Below the pieces are notes generated by a model. The model had not been told where the DNA came from and ran no database searches. It saw nothing but the letters and a program-made list of their open reading frames with translations. Positions 11,101 through 23,500 of a DNA stretch of 64,000 nt are shown one piece after another; positions within the stretch are counted from its first letter, which is position 1, and every line of letters starts with the position of its first letter. The position numbers were made by a program, and so were the translations under genes. This DNA is from Silene latifolia. Lineage: Eukaryota; Streptophyta; Magnoliopsida; Caryophyllales; Caryophyllaceae. The stretch spans positions 2,310,001 to 2,374,000 of the forward strand of contig NC_133526.1 in the NCBI RefSeq assembly GCF_048544455.1, given 5' to 3'.

Positions 11101-11217
11101 CAGGAGCTTACTTATCATTATAATTACACTATTGATCAAGTTTTTGATTTAGAAGGAAAGATCAAGAAAAAGGAGTGCTATTGTGGCGCATCCGAGTGCA
11201 ATGGTCGTATGTACTAA
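8134..11217 (+). CDS. SUVH: SUVH5/6-type histone H3 lysine-9 methyltransferase
   Basis: Nuclear SET-domain enzyme that methylates histone H3 lysine 9 and, in this family, is recruited to methylated DNA through its SRA (YDG) domain, linking DNA methylation to silencing. The 1027-aa frame has no intron, as is usual for SUVH genes. The N-terminal half is charged and low in order, with a repeated RTFPxGCGxN motif at residues 34-43 and 228-237. The SRA domain runs from about 566 (GAVPGVEIGDIF) to 728. The pre-SET cysteine cluster runs from about 770 to 846. SET runs from about 856 to 1001 with RFINHSC at 951-957, and post-SET has C1015, C1017 and C1022. All key motifs look intact. The long N-terminus and RTFPxGCG motifs favour the SUVH5/6 group over SUVH1/3 or SUVH4. 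The start codon lies just after a probable leader intron. Confidence 0.95.
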   Translation: MGSIVGELKNIENGDSSLLIPTPKYKRRKVYAKRTFPPGCGPNAAPLCEQTQTEVAQGDKAINVDDVVNKVLQDIENGGEKGGDIREAERKEPQEQMIQPGVENGVELKASDSATCGTMKCVNEASKNLSAENTDTSVEIQNVEENPILRDDKHDPPNDLVEAKSESPTTRRDSGIIESKELTDASSDEVEDEGTIVEQCLLPHHPLPSNLVWKERKYPRPRRVSAVRTFPAGCGRNLTTRGDNRVVEDKSDTKMQETGVLNKKGGNPEKNKSSEDKIQDMVPEKSGYTHEQISEPNEEVAVEMVTQAPMLGQPCEIKGREENLEDNKVEHRDIEQSGYEGKDEMDIGSLPDRLKHDIVVYVKDKDKKKKPGSVSVNDIESKEESSFDNKIERPIIVQGIMSEASCPWRQGKGSATFGVRTKESNRKKRPRSKFEDSAEKVEEKCTTIVPYVNDIEVNEDAQPLQAISYDDDSSENEEHNDFQFLPRSRDCEVTPPPFMAGSSSDRSPRSKVRETLRLFQVLVRKILHGEETKEKEKGKAGKRVDILASSMMKAKGKYINTQKRVGAVPGVEIGDIFSYRLELAVIGLHTPLQSGIDIIKQGKSSVAISVVASGGYDNDVENSDVLIYTGQGGNPTGPNKQHEDQKLERANLALKNCIDEKSPVRVVRGFKETKSKSPDKGDGRSKMVATYTYDGLYTVEKYWTEVAPSHGKLVYKFELRRIPGQHQLAWKEVKQSKKGKKREGCCVDDISKGKEKSPICAINTIDDEKPPPFTYITSVMYPDWCRPIPPRGCSCKDGCLDTDCCSCAANNGGEIPYNLSGAIVEAKPLVYECGPSCKCPLSCPNRVSQHGIKLPLEIFKTGKRGWGVRSISAIPSGSFICEYIGELLDDKEAEERAGSDEYLFDIGQNYNDSSLSDGVSALMPETPSVASDVVENVGFTIDAARFGNIGRFINHSCSPNLYAQNVLYDYEDKRIPHIMMFAAENIPPLQELTYHYNYTIDQVFDLEGKIKKKECYCGASECNGRMY

Positions 11218-12189
11218 TGAAATTGGACTTGCCTGCTATTTCACTTGTAAGTCTCATACTCTCATCGATATAATTAGTTCTTTTGACGATACTTTTCTGT
11301 CTCTTTCATTGCTTTCTGTGTACTTTTGCTTACGGGTTTTAAGATATCACAAGTTGTAATATGTTCCGATGTACATTCTCTATATTAAACACGTATACTC
11401 GTCTATTCTTAAAGATAGTGATTGCATTTTCATTTTTCTTTGTCCCAGGGTAATTGATCTTATTCTATACACGGCTATAAAAGGGATCAAATGGAGGACA
11501 ACATATATGTGAAGCATAAAGAGGTATCTTTTTTCCTCTTAATCGTACATATTCAAAAGCGACCTATGTTTTCGGGATGAAGGACCTTCAACATTCGTCA
11601 ATTAGAGTACACTAAGGTGAGCGATATTTTTTGCTAAGCATGAAACCCATGTTGTCATCGCTGCTTAATTTTTCTCGAAAAGCATTTTTCTTGGTTGGTG
11701 TAACTCATGGAGCATTTCGGCCGTGTTTGAGAATATTTTCCGAAGAGAGGTTATTTTGGTTGGTCTAACCAAAATTGATCGACAAGGTTGAAAGCTCACA
11801 GACCTATGGTGTCATTTTGGGAAATGGAGCAATTTGATGTCGCCTTTCAAGTGACTGGTGCCACTAGAAGGCTAGAAGCCTTTCTTCTGTTTTTAAGCTC
11901 CCCCTGTGAAAAAATGCAGGGTTTTAACTTGAAAAATGGCCGTTATAATCTTTTCTTTTTTCCGTCTCAAATAGTATAAATGTATAATACCAAGTTTTTG
12001 TTTTGTTTTATACAGAGTATAATCTTTGTAGCACATAAGAAGCATGAAGTGTTTCTTGGCTTTTAGTTGTAATAATTAATAAGGATGCTAAGTGCGAGTC
12101 GAACATGGGATGTGAGGGGGACAAATAAATACTAGTACTGCTTTGCTACTGGGTACTGAGCCCAACTTCTTAATGTTGTAAAAGAAATA
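11218..12189. other. 3' flank of the SUVH gene
   Basis: AT-rich 3'-UTR and intergenic DNA. No second gene is seen. The short frame at 11788-11979 lacks any recognisable motif. Confidence 0.4.
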
Positions 12190-12395
12190 CTCCCTCTGTC
12201 CCGGTCCTTTGTTATCCTATTTTATTTTTGGGTGTCTTAGTCATTTGTTGCCCTTTCTATTTTAGGATTGCATTTGATGAGCGATTTTTTTTTTCACACA
12301 ATTTGATCCACTTGTCATCTTATAATTGGCCTTCTCATCTTTCCTTGGTTTTTGTGCCAAAACCAAAGGACAACAATTGACCGAGACGGAGGGAG
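12190..12395. mobile_element. Stowaway-type MITE with TA target duplication
   Basis: A 206-bp element with inverted ends CTCCCTCTGTCCCGGTC and GACCGAGACGGAGGGAG. TA flanks both sides (12188-12189 and 12396-12397). The CTCCCTCCGTCCC end and TA duplication are diagnostic of Stowaway MITEs, which are moved in trans by Tc1/mariner-type transposases. The interior is non-coding. Confidence 0.9.
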
Positions 12396-13318
12396 TACAA
12401 TACATAACAAAAAAAGGTGTGTTCTCCTAACACCCAAATTTTCGAGCTTACATGGTTCTATTTCGATCTTTTTTTTTTTTTTTTTTTTTTATTTAAAAAA
12501 AAAACGTGTTATCAAATTGTTTTATTTTCCATGCATTATTTTTTTTAAAGGTGATTTTAATTCGTTGAATAGTGACATGTACACAAGAATTATCTAGCAA
12601 GTCTCCTTAAGACATGCCTTTTCAATCTAAAATTGACACATTTATAATAAAATGTGATTATTTTTTGATAAAAAATTACCAGAACAATTTTAGCGGTAAA
12701 TTTAGCTTCAACATTATGTCATTAAATGATGGCGACATTTTTCCCATCACCAATTTTCGATCATAGAATAACTCTCGACAACTCATAGTTTTAACTCCGA
12801 AATTCTAATATGATCTGTTACATTAGTTCTAGTATGAATAAGTTCAATGTTTCACAAGCGTGTTAGCAAAATGTTATTAGTTAATCAAATATAATCGAAT
12901 TCGATCACAAAAGTGAAACGACAGTGGTGTTTATTCATGCTGATTTCAACAGCGACGTAGGCGTACCCCTTTCTACTGTCGATTCTCTATACACGAAAAT
13001 CATTCAAACATTCCTTAATCGCAATTTGGCTGCAGAGTATGCAATAACCGCACTTTCTTAAAATTTGTGACACTATTACCGTATGTTATGTATTGGATGC
13101 GTTGTATTAGATGAGATCTTGATTATCAGTCAATTTCAAAGCTGCTGGCTCAGACAGTCAAATATATTTTCTCGATATGATCGCACCTCTCTTATTTCTT
13201 TCCCGTCAGAAATAATAGAGGGATCGTCTCTCTTAAGAATTATGATTGGTGTAGTATTTAATGAGATAAATCGATTCTGATTCTTGTGACTCAATACACT
13301 GTCAAAAAAAAAAAAAAA
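12396..13318. other. Gene-less DNA ending in a poly-A tail
   Basis: AT-rich with a long T run near 12471-12490. It ends CACTGTC followed by a run of A (13303-13320 region), nearly the same word (AGCTGTC plus poly-A) that ends the next LINE at 14432. The last few hundred bases may therefore be the 3' end of another LINE. No open frame supports this. Confidence 0.35.
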
Positions 13319-14436
13319 AAGAAAAAAAATCTCATCTTGATACTAACTTAAACCCGCTAGATACATATACTTCTTGAGGAGTATATGGTCAGAAAAGGAA
13401 CAACTAAGGATAAAGAGAGGATCTCTGAGATGGTACGTATCTTTTGTAAAAGAACTTTATGGGGTCTACCGGGACCACAATCATGGAAAATCCTTCTATG
13501 GCGAATTCTGACGGACTCCTTGTCTGTTGGGTATAATTTTTCGAAAAGGGGTATTGAGGTGGATTCTTCGTGTAAGTTATGTAAGTCAGATTTATTTGTA
13601 ATGGAAACAATGGAACACCTGTTTCGAGACTGTCCTGTGTCTCGTAGATTGTGGGCTAGTTCTGAGTGTGGGATTCGAACTAGTATGGATTCGTTTATGC
13701 GTATTGATCATTGGATTATTGGCTGGATCTCTTTTTTGAAGAAGTTGGAGGATGCGGAAATGAGGCTAATTCGGTTTTTGGCTATGCTCTGGTGCCTATG
13801 GAGCATCCGGAACCGGGTCCTGTTTCATGATATGGATTTTCATCCCATTGGTTTTTTTAATTTATGGGCACAAATTGTGGGAACGGTGGATCAGGTTAGT
13901 ATCAGGGCTCAAAAAGATACTACCACGGAAGATAGCAATATAAACTCGTCACAACAAGAGAGCGTCCTATGGATTCGTGATAGTAATCCTTGCTGCCTTG
14001 TGGGTGAGATAAGACAGTGTGATGTTGTTCGGGTGATGGTTGATGCGGGTTGGAGAGGGAAAGATACTGCGGGTGTGGGGTGGGTCACTTTGTCGCCGAC
14101 TGGGGAACAACTAATGACAGCTGAGGTAAGAATTACTGCTGAGTCTCCTTTGCAAGCGGAAGGGTTGGGAGTGCGTATGGTTATTCGATGGGCGCATGAC
14201 CATGGTTTTAGGCACTTGATGATCTCGTCTGATTGCTTAGGGCTTGTTTGCCAACTGGCAGGACTACACCGGCCGCACCATCAAATAGAGGCGGTTCTGG
14301 CCGACATCCAGTCTTTCTTTCCTTTCTTTCATTGTTTAGCTATTAGTTACATTCCTAGAGTTTTAAATAATGTTGCTCATAGCCTTGCTTGTAAGGCTAT
14401 GACCCCTTAGTTAGGTACGCCTTCTTTTACAGCTGT

Positions 14437-14479
<43 letters not shown>
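13319..14479 (+). mobile_element. 5'-truncated L1-type LINE with poly-A tail
   Basis: Contains the C-terminal end of a plant L1 ORF2 (see the coding entry), a short 3'-UTR and a run of about 40 A (14438-14479). The front of the element (endonuclease and reverse transcriptase) is missing, as is usual after incomplete reverse transcription. Its left edge touches another poly-A tract. The target duplication cannot be read because both edges are A-rich. Confidence 0.8.
13385..14410 (+). CDS. LINE ORF2 C-terminal fragment: zf-RVT plus RNase H
   Basis: A 341-aa open frame. Residues 20-110 form a reverse-transcriptase zinc-binding (zf-RVT) region with C63, C66, H78 and C83. The last third (about 217-341) is a retroelement-type RNase H domain with the expected acidic residues D220, E259 and D283 (DAGW, AEG and SSDC motifs). 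In complete elements these follow the endonuclease and reverse transcriptase, which are absent here. The uninterrupted frame suggests a fairly recent insertion, or that the fragment reads as a gene in automatic annotation. A stand-alone RNase H-like host gene is the alternative, but the poly-A tail directly after the stop argues for a LINE. Confidence 0.8.
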   Translation: MVRKGTTKDKERISEMVRIFCKRTLWGLPGPQSWKILLWRILTDSLSVGYNFSKRGIEVDSSCKLCKSDLFVMETMEHLFRDCPVSRRLWASSECGIRTSMDSFMRIDHWIIGWISFLKKLEDAEMRLIRFLAMLWCLWSIRNRVLFHDMDFHPIGFFNLWAQIVGTVDQVSIRAQKDTTTEDSNINSSQQESVLWIRDSNPCCLVGEIRQCDVVRVMVDAGWRGKDTAGVGWVTLSPTGEQLMTAEVRITAESPLQAEGLGVRMVIRWAHDHGFRHLMISSDCLGLVCQLAGLHRPHHQIEAVLADIQSFFPFFHCLAISYIPRVLNNVAHSLACKAMTP

Positions 14480-14481
<2 letters not shown>

Positions 14482-14529
14482 AATAGGGAACAAACATAAA
14501 ACCCTCACTATTTTGATTGTAGGCACAAG

Positions 14530-17500
14530 TCATTTTGATCTCTGTTGACGAGTATATTCCCAGACTGCTATGGCTCCACTGACATGAACGTTAAGCGACC
14601 GCACAACTCCCAACTGTGGGATCTCAATGCAAGCATCCAGAACATGAATTATGTCGGCAGGTATGCCCTCTTTTTCACGACCAAGAACAAGAACCTGGAA
14701 AATAATAACAGCACTCTTACTCAAATCTAGACAAATCTTACACAGCTCAAACTGGAATACTTTTACGCAACTCAAAAGTTATCAAAACCTTGAGAAAGGA
14801 TGGGATAAGAGATGAAGTTTCATTGTATTGACAAACCATAAATCGCTTAATTGAATAAAACAATTGAAGACATTTTACCGTTTTCTGGGGGTAGGTATAC
14901 TTGTCGAGGAGGACGCTATTTGCAGTTTGCTCCAATCCCAATATCGAGAAACCCTCTCGCTTCTTTTTCTCCAAAAAGTTTTTGACGCTGTCCATAGGAA
15001 CCTCTATGATGGGTACCCACTTCTCCGCCGTCACACTGTTGAAGATAAGTAAATTTTAGTAGCAATAGTGAGAGGCCAGAAAAATCGAAATAAAAAAAAT
15101 GTGTATGGAACCACTTTTGCTGACTTGGTTCCTTAATATTAGCCTAAATGATTTAGTGTACCGGTTTTTCTAACGTGGGGATCTAAGGGCACATGTTAAA
15201 GTCACTTAAAAAACGAAACTTTGCCAATAAATGTTACAGTGGAATAATGTATTATACTACTATGAGCAGGATTGATCTATCTAATTATAGTGGTAACTGG
15301 TAAGGGCCAAAATCAAAAGGGGTATGATAACATCATTGTATTATGGTCTAGGAACCACACCTAGGGCTGATAGGCACAGATGAAAAATGCCCAAATCAAC
15401 AAGAAGATGCTTAATTACAACTACAAGAACAACGTAACCCTAGTGTAAGGGCTCCCACAAATTGCGGGAAAGGGGAGTTTGGATGTACGGCCTTAACCCG
15501 CTGACATAGAGAGGTTGTTCTACATGACCGAAAATGAAAATTGCGTCTAGAATCGCATCGTGAAAATTTAGTGAGACATCTTTGCTTTATTCCATAATAT
15601 AATTGAAAAACAAAGAATAATGAGTCACAAGGGAGATGCTCATAAAAGGAAAAATAAAGAAGGGAAAGAGAGCAGAAAGACAAAAACCTTATCAGCTGGA
15701 ACTGTTTATCCTGTAGCACACTAGCATCAGCCACTGCCAGACCACTTGCTTTGAAAACCTGCCAAAAACATAGAGCGCTTCTCTTTACAAGGACCGAACA
15801 TCAAAGAGCATGACAGAAACAAAAGGCCCATAGTGTTGTACCAAAGAAATATCAATCAAAGGATAGAAAATGAAAATGTACGACATTTAGGCCGGTAATA
15901 CAGAAGCTTATTGCATGGCTTAAAAACACACCTCACAAGTCCTTGCCAAACCAGCAAGATTAGGTATACGATCAATAAGTGAAGCTACAAGTATGATCTG
16001 CTGTCTATTGGCCTTCATCTTCTCAATAGACGTGTTTCTCGAATGCAGTATTTGCTCAAGGAGTCGGTCCTCCTTTTCAATCTCTGCCAGTAGAAGACTA
16101 AGTTTAGAGAGAGAACACACCAACTCTTCAGAACACGTGTACAAGTTGTATATTTATATACATATTGTGTAAAACAAGACCTAGTGCAGCAGAACCAACT
16201 TGACTAAGACATCCCATTTCCAAAATCTAACGCAATACAGAAAGGTGTTAATCAGGCCTGGTTTAACTTGATTGAACTACAATTCACCTGAAATTAGCTT
16301 GACAATGATCAACTTTCTTGTAACTTTTTCATAACAGGCCCAAAAAATATTGACCTGAAAACTCGGAGGCAGAAGGCCCTACAATCCTACATGTATCACT
16401 AGTTTGCCAGCGCCCCAAAAGGCAGACAATACAAATCAACGCAGTTTGTAACCATATTCCCCCTTCATAATGACTAGAGCTTGAATCACGTGAACAAGTA
16501 ACCCAAAATAGACAAGACAGTTTGTAAGAACATTCCTCTCCCACCAAAGGCACTAACCATCTGAGACTTACCTAAAGTCTAAACCTGTCGAAAATAACTT
16601 ACTAGAATGAAACTTCATCACTCATGTCCGAAATCCTCTCCACTTTTAAAACCCAAACAGCTCAATCAGCACAATATCCTGATATGACATAACGCTTCTG
16701 TACTGGACTATCATCATCATCTAAAAAGCTTATTGAGCTTCATCTAAACAAAGACAATCATTAGCAATCAATCATCAGAATCCTTACCATCGTGCAGCAT
16801 GTCATGTTTTGACAATGTGAACTTCTTCTGAAAATCCAACGAAAGTTCACTAGATGGAAAAGGAAGCAGCATATCATGCCCTGAATCAGTCGGAAAACTT
16901 TTAAGATCCTCAATGGTCATTAAACTCTCGTTCTTCAGAGTAACTTCGTCCTTAGCCATTGAACTTCTAAGCTCTTCTCTGACATCCTACACAAAACTTC
17001 AAAATGAGACTGTCCAGAAAGCACAAAGCAAGGAATGGTAAGTGGAAAAACTTACATTCAGAAAAGTCACCAGTTGCTCCATAAGGGACATCGGAACACA
17101 CTCAAACTCAATATCCTACAAGATACCAAAATGGAAATCAGAGTTTATAAAGAAGAGATCTTACAGCTCAGCAAAATAGTCTATTCCACTTGAGATTTCA
17201 AGTTCGAAGTTTGCAGGTTTACACATGGAACAAGATAAGGCAAGCTTTAATGTTTTCAAGAAAGATATTTATAGACATGCTTCTAGAGTAACCAGCAATC
17301 AGAGAATAGCACTGCATGTTATTCAGCTATTCCACAAGGTTCTTTAGCTTTCTTACACTCATGTCCTGGTATGTAGCCAGACTTTGTGACTGCCCAGTTA
17401 GTTCATACTCTGATAACTGCCAAACAATCCCAAAATGACAAGAGACTGTAATTCGGGGGAAACACAAGCAAGCACAAAAGTGTATCCCGAACCTCTAGAG

Positions 17501-20500
17501 CATACTCCGTATATGATTTACCAAAGTAACCAGGATCTAAACTGAGGCATCTCACTAAAAATTTATCAGAAAATATGTAAAGAGGACATGATATGAGTGA
17601 AATTGGTCGCAGCTTGAAAAATAGAAATGTTCAATAGGTCATGTCCATCCTTATGAAGAAGAATCTACCTCAACACGGTTAGAGAAGATTCCTGCAGGTG
17701 TAACTGATTTATCTGGACAAAAATCATCAAGATATCCCTCCATTGAGGCTCGCAATCTGTGAGCAGTAAACAGCTAATGGTCAGGTACTCAGTTATGCTT
17801 AAGCAAAACTATCAAACAAAAGACACAAAAATTTGATTGTAACAAACAAAAATTTCATCCAGTCCAAAGAGCAACTGGGAAAGACATGGATCAAGGAGAA
17901 GATAAGTGACATCAAAACTAATTTTTTTGAGTGAAAGTAGCACAGGAAAACATGGATGAAACAGAGCTCTTCACTGTCACCTAACTAAGGGTAACCAAGT
18001 TCAAACTGTTTACTTTTGGTGAGAATTAGCCTTTGTTTTTTTTTTTTCCCCAAGACAAAGAAGCAGAAAACTACCTCACACAATCAGGATTTTGAGACAA
18101 ATATGTCCTCAAATTGCATAAGCACTTCTTTTCCAGATTGATGGAACCAGAGCTAGTAGGCAGCAGCTTACAGAGGACCTGATATACTAGCAACTGAAGA
18201 TTGGGAAAATGGTGTAAGCATGCAGGCTCAGTTCACATGTTCAACGTAAATAAAAAAAGTAGAGCATGTATACCTGAGTAAAACCACGCAAGGTATGATG
18301 ATGAGATGTCAACAAGGGAATTATTGGAGGAAGTAATTCATCCAAATGCCTTGACTGAACTTCAGCTTTTGCATGGAGCATGATGTTAGCCGCAATAAAC
18401 ACATAAGAGGATAATGCCTGCATCCAATTCAAAAGTTCAGTTATTTTAATCGTATATCTATCCATGTCCAATGTATGGTATTAGACTAAGACAACTCTAA
18501 AACTTGATACGCGTCACATATTTAAAAACAATCGAAAAGAATGGACACATACCGGGAAAAGATGCAGAGAAGAAAAGAGTGCAAATGCATTTATGATATG
18601 CTAATGCCATGCGCCCATGCAGGAATCAGGATAGGGAGCACAATAACACATAAATATTCGAAAAAAAGTACTCAGGCAAACCAACTTAGGAACAAATATG
18701 GATGCTAGATTGATAATCATCAAAAAAATGTCAACCATTACAGACAACTTTCTGTCATGGGAAGAAATAAACAAAAAAATATGTCACAACGACAGATGCG
18801 TCCTAACACTTGACTATAGAAAAATTCTGACTTCTATCTCTATAACAAAAAGATTTCAGCACACTAATAATGATGATAAGTTTAGCCCCTTTCAGTGTGC
18901 AAAAGTATGAATCTCCAACAGCAACAACATCATCCCGACCCCTCAACACCTCCCACCAATTGCGGGGCAAGGAGGGGGAGGGGGGGGGGGATAATATATA
19001 GCATGAAACTCTGCAACCGTGAAAAATTCAGGAGAATGACCATGCATCACAGTACAGTGGCTGGTGAGAAAGAAATTATATGCATACCTGCGTCTTCATA
19101 TCATAATCACATAAAATAGGAACTAGATGCTTTTGTACCTGTAATGAAATTGAAAGCATATTCAGCCACTGTATTTCTTCCTGAATCCTAATCATATGCA
19201 AGGAAAGCAGTTATATCCTGAATAAGTCATGGGCATCCCTATAGGAACAGTATGATCCATTATATGTATCTGTATCATAAACCACTCCATAGTTCATTGT
19301 TCATAGTTTAATATTTATTTTACGTGACTACAACAATAGTACATATTCCAATTCTATATGTTCTTCCTTGTTCCTTATTGTGAAGTTTCATTTGATCTTC
19401 TTGTTTTTTTTCTAGGTAACTATTTCAACATGTCCAAGTTACAACAAAATTGCTCTTACTAGGAACAGAAAAATAGGGAATTGCACTAGCTTTTATAGCC
19501 TAACACCACTTACACTAGGCTGCATGTACCGGAATGTCGGATACGGTTATTTCCCGCAAAATTTTAAACTTTTTGGTCTAAAATGGAAGTATCAAAGTGT
19601 TGGACAGGTGACCAAAGTGAAGTGTCGGAGTAACACGTGTCTACCACAAAAACTTTAATGTCATACTTTTTCTTGAGTCTTTATACTGGACTTTTTTTTT
19701 ATAACAAGCGGGCCCCCCAAATCTCTTATGCTATACCACCTACTCGCCACGCAAAATGACAGCTCTTCCTCATACACAGCTTCTAAAATCCACTCCCAAG
19801 TCCTACATAGACCCTATTGTAAAATTTATAGCAATGCGGCCCAAAACACAACTTCTTTTATTTTCCTAGCATTTGTAATAAATATTCAGTATTAACGGTA
19901 CGAAATGACAACTTTGTCATCATAAAGTGGCTTTCTGAGTACAGTATCTCCTCTATTAATAAGCCCACTTGCACATTGAGGTTTATTTTACCAGTATTCT
20001 TAATCTTTATGCCAATTATTATGGGAAAAAGTAAATCTGGAAGTGAAGGAAGTATTTGTAAGATTAGTTTGGAAAGATAGGTGTCTTCTATGCACATAAA
20101 GAGGAGAAAATTGAAAGTCGTGCTTTCAAGATGCATTAAAATTTTATCGAGTATTTCCTCAAAAAAAAAAAATTATCGAGAATACAGGAAAAAAGAGAAA
20201 AAAAACAAGTCTCTTTTGAAATGCAGAACTTGATTACAGTTTCAAAAAGAGGAATTACCTAAATGTGGACAAGCTCTAGGAGAACCAGAAAACTAGAAAA
20301 CATATCACACCAGAATATTTACATACCAAGAATGGAAAGTCAAGGTAAACACGTATCGCAAAAGTTTCCAAGTATTGTCGAACTGCGGGAAAGTTGTTCC
20401 TCTGCAACCAGTGTAGCATAAATAATATTAATTGATTGAAGCTTAGAGTAGAAAGTGACTACTACACAAGATAAAATTATTGTGTTCTTTTATACAGGGC

Positions 20501-23500
20501 GAGGAGATAAATATATGTACCATCACTGTACGAACACAAGTTTCTATAAATTACTTCATGGTTGCGAAGATGCCACTTATAAAGACCTCTAAGAAAATCA
20601 AATAGTCAACTGTGTTTTCTGACTTTCTCTTCTTTTCGGGGCTTTCAGTCACGAAACAGCTTCATCATCCAAAAGAGAGAATATAGTGGATGGATCAACT
20701 TATACAGAAGTAACAGTAACCTTCTACGCACCCAAAGTAATAATTTAAAAAAAAAAAAAAATGAACTTTCAAAAGATCAGACTTTTATTTTTGTTTTTCC
20801 AAGATTTGCTGGAATTGTGCAGTTTTTCATAATTTTCTCGAAATTTTCTGATGAAGCCAAAAACGCTTAAAGTCCTGACGCTGACAAATAAAAATCAAAC
20901 AGTTTCCCCATTATAAGTGAATCCACTTTCAATGTTACAGAGTGACAGAACCCATGAATCCATGGTATTTGACCAAAAAAAGTCGCCAAAACACTCGCTT
21001 TTCAAAAACAAAAAACAGATTCGCTGCTTTCTTAAGTATGTGTCTAGAAAACCTAGTGTGCCAAAATTATCACTCACATAAAGGCATGTCGATAAGCAGT
21101 CTATCACTCTTTGAATAATGTCTTGACGAACAAATCTAGATAGAACGCATATCATCTGCCAAGCACGAACTTTCCGACGATGAATCTGTTTCACATAATA
21201 GAGCTTTACATCAAGAGAAGAGACAAACACAAACAGAAATTGTATCCAAAAACAGATGTCTCAGTTATATAAGTGAGATCCTCAATCCAAACAGCAGAGC
21301 TAAAAGAAGTATTTAATGTTCACTTCTGATCCCGTCCATATATATATATAGCAACAAGTAGTGTAGCCTAGTTCAAACAGACCCCTACAACTCACCGCAC
21401 TATGCTTTTTATACAGTTCTTTTGAAAGATCCTTGTCATTGACCTGCATCAATGGATAACAGCAAATGAAGTTAATAAGCCTAAAAAAAAAGTTATAAAA
21501 AATGGCCTCACGGCATACAAATGCAACCTTTTCCAGCATGGAACCTAGACAAAAAATGAATTCTGATAGTTCTACAATGTCAAACAAACCCAACAAAAGT
21601 ACTTCATATCAAAATAGAAGCTGTACCGTAGAGTCAAGAAGCTCCAATAAAAATGCTTTTCCAGATTCAAGCGCCGCGCAGCAATCAGCATTTTGTTTCC
21701 CTGATCCAACTAAATCAGCTAAATCTGCTAACTTGTTAAACAGTACCGCAATAGAGACTCGTGCATACAGCTCCGTATTGATAAAGGCCTGAATGATAGT
21801 CAATCATTGAGACCCAAGATACATAATAGTATAATACCATATGAGAGCAGGAATATGTGAGAGTCTAAACCAATAATTAATCCTCTTACAATCTCAATAA
21901 TTGATCAGACTGACCATATGGTATCTTTTGGTGCAGACACCATTTAGTAAAGAAACGTTATCTGTATCAATTTACACCAGATCCAACTATATTTTAAAAA
22001 CTACTATGTACCTAAGTTAATGTGTCCAGTCCAGCCAAATCAGGGTTAATGGTTTCGTAGAACTACTTAAAAAATGACATGAGCCTCTAATTCTTGTTAA
22101 GTGTGCAATAAGATTCTTTTTGAGTAATCTTAACTGAAAAAATACAGAAAAGTCAAGTGCCAGTCCATACGGAGCACTTGAAGCTAACTAAATAGGAGGC
22201 TAGGAGCTTCAGAAGAGCAATCTCAACTCTCGACGAGTAGGAATAATAGAATTTACAACATTAGACTTATCAGTTACATCCTTATACTCATAGGTGGTAG
22301 TCTGGTACAAGTGATTTATAAGAATTGATTTCCAGAGATAAATAAAAAGGTCACATACTGCAGTCATTTCATTGTCTGAAAGCATTCCCAACAAAGACAC
22401 TTCAGATTTTGCTTCACCATTTTCCAATAGTTCAGCTTCAAAATCTTCGTCGAAGGCAACTGGACAGAGAGAAATCCCAAAAAACTGTACAGTTGTTCCA
22501 CATCCATAATCTGAGAGCAAATAATGCAGAAAATCTCAACAATAGCCGACTCACCAGAACCATAAAGAGTCAATAGCTTTAGCTCCTTCATATAGTACTT
22601 TATGACCCCAGGATTAGATAGCCAAAGCCCTGTCAAATGTAGAGCTGTAAGACGGATAGTACGTGGACTTTTTGCGCCTTCTTCAAGAATCTTTTCACAG
22701 AACTACAGCATATAAATCATGCATAAAAACCCTTGAAATAACGTAGAGAGGAGATACAATATTCAGTGCCAAGTAAAAATGTAAGACGTACCCATTTGAG
22801 AGGGCCAGGTGCATTGTGAACCACATGCATGTCTTCATCTCTAAAAATAGACACATGCAAGACAGAAGAGAGAAGTGCTGCAATTGGAGCAACTCTACGC
22901 TTATTGCAACTAGTGTGCAGGATCCACGAAGACCTGACCAGCTGCCATATCATCTGGTGATTACAAAAAATCAGTAAAATATGTCATACTTTTCAAGGAA
23001 AATAAAATAGAAATAATTGAATAACATCCCTGCTAAGTGCAGAACAGAAGGAGACTCTTTGGAGGCACTTGTGTAATGATTAGTGATGAAAATATCAATG
23101 TCCCTTCATGGCGGGAGGGCGAAAAGAAAGGGGGGAGGAGGGGGGGGGGGGGGTGTCATGTATCTAATAAGGTTCATGTAGACACGAATTCACAAATTAA
23201 AAAAAGATACTACACCATTCAATATGTCACTGGAAAGATAAACGGTGAGAGATGACTACTGGGCTACTGGCCACACAAGATAGAAAGTACATATGACATG
23301 AGAATTCAAGAGAATTAGACAAATATAAGTATTGCAATATATGTATTGCAGTTGCAAATTAGCATTTTTTTTAATGGAGGATGAAACAAGAGGGGAACAG
23401 CCGGGGGACAATTCCTATTTGGGAAAAGTGGTTATATCATATTAGATCAAAGGGTACCCAGCAGTTCAATATTGTTTTTCTGTAAAATCAAATATTAATT

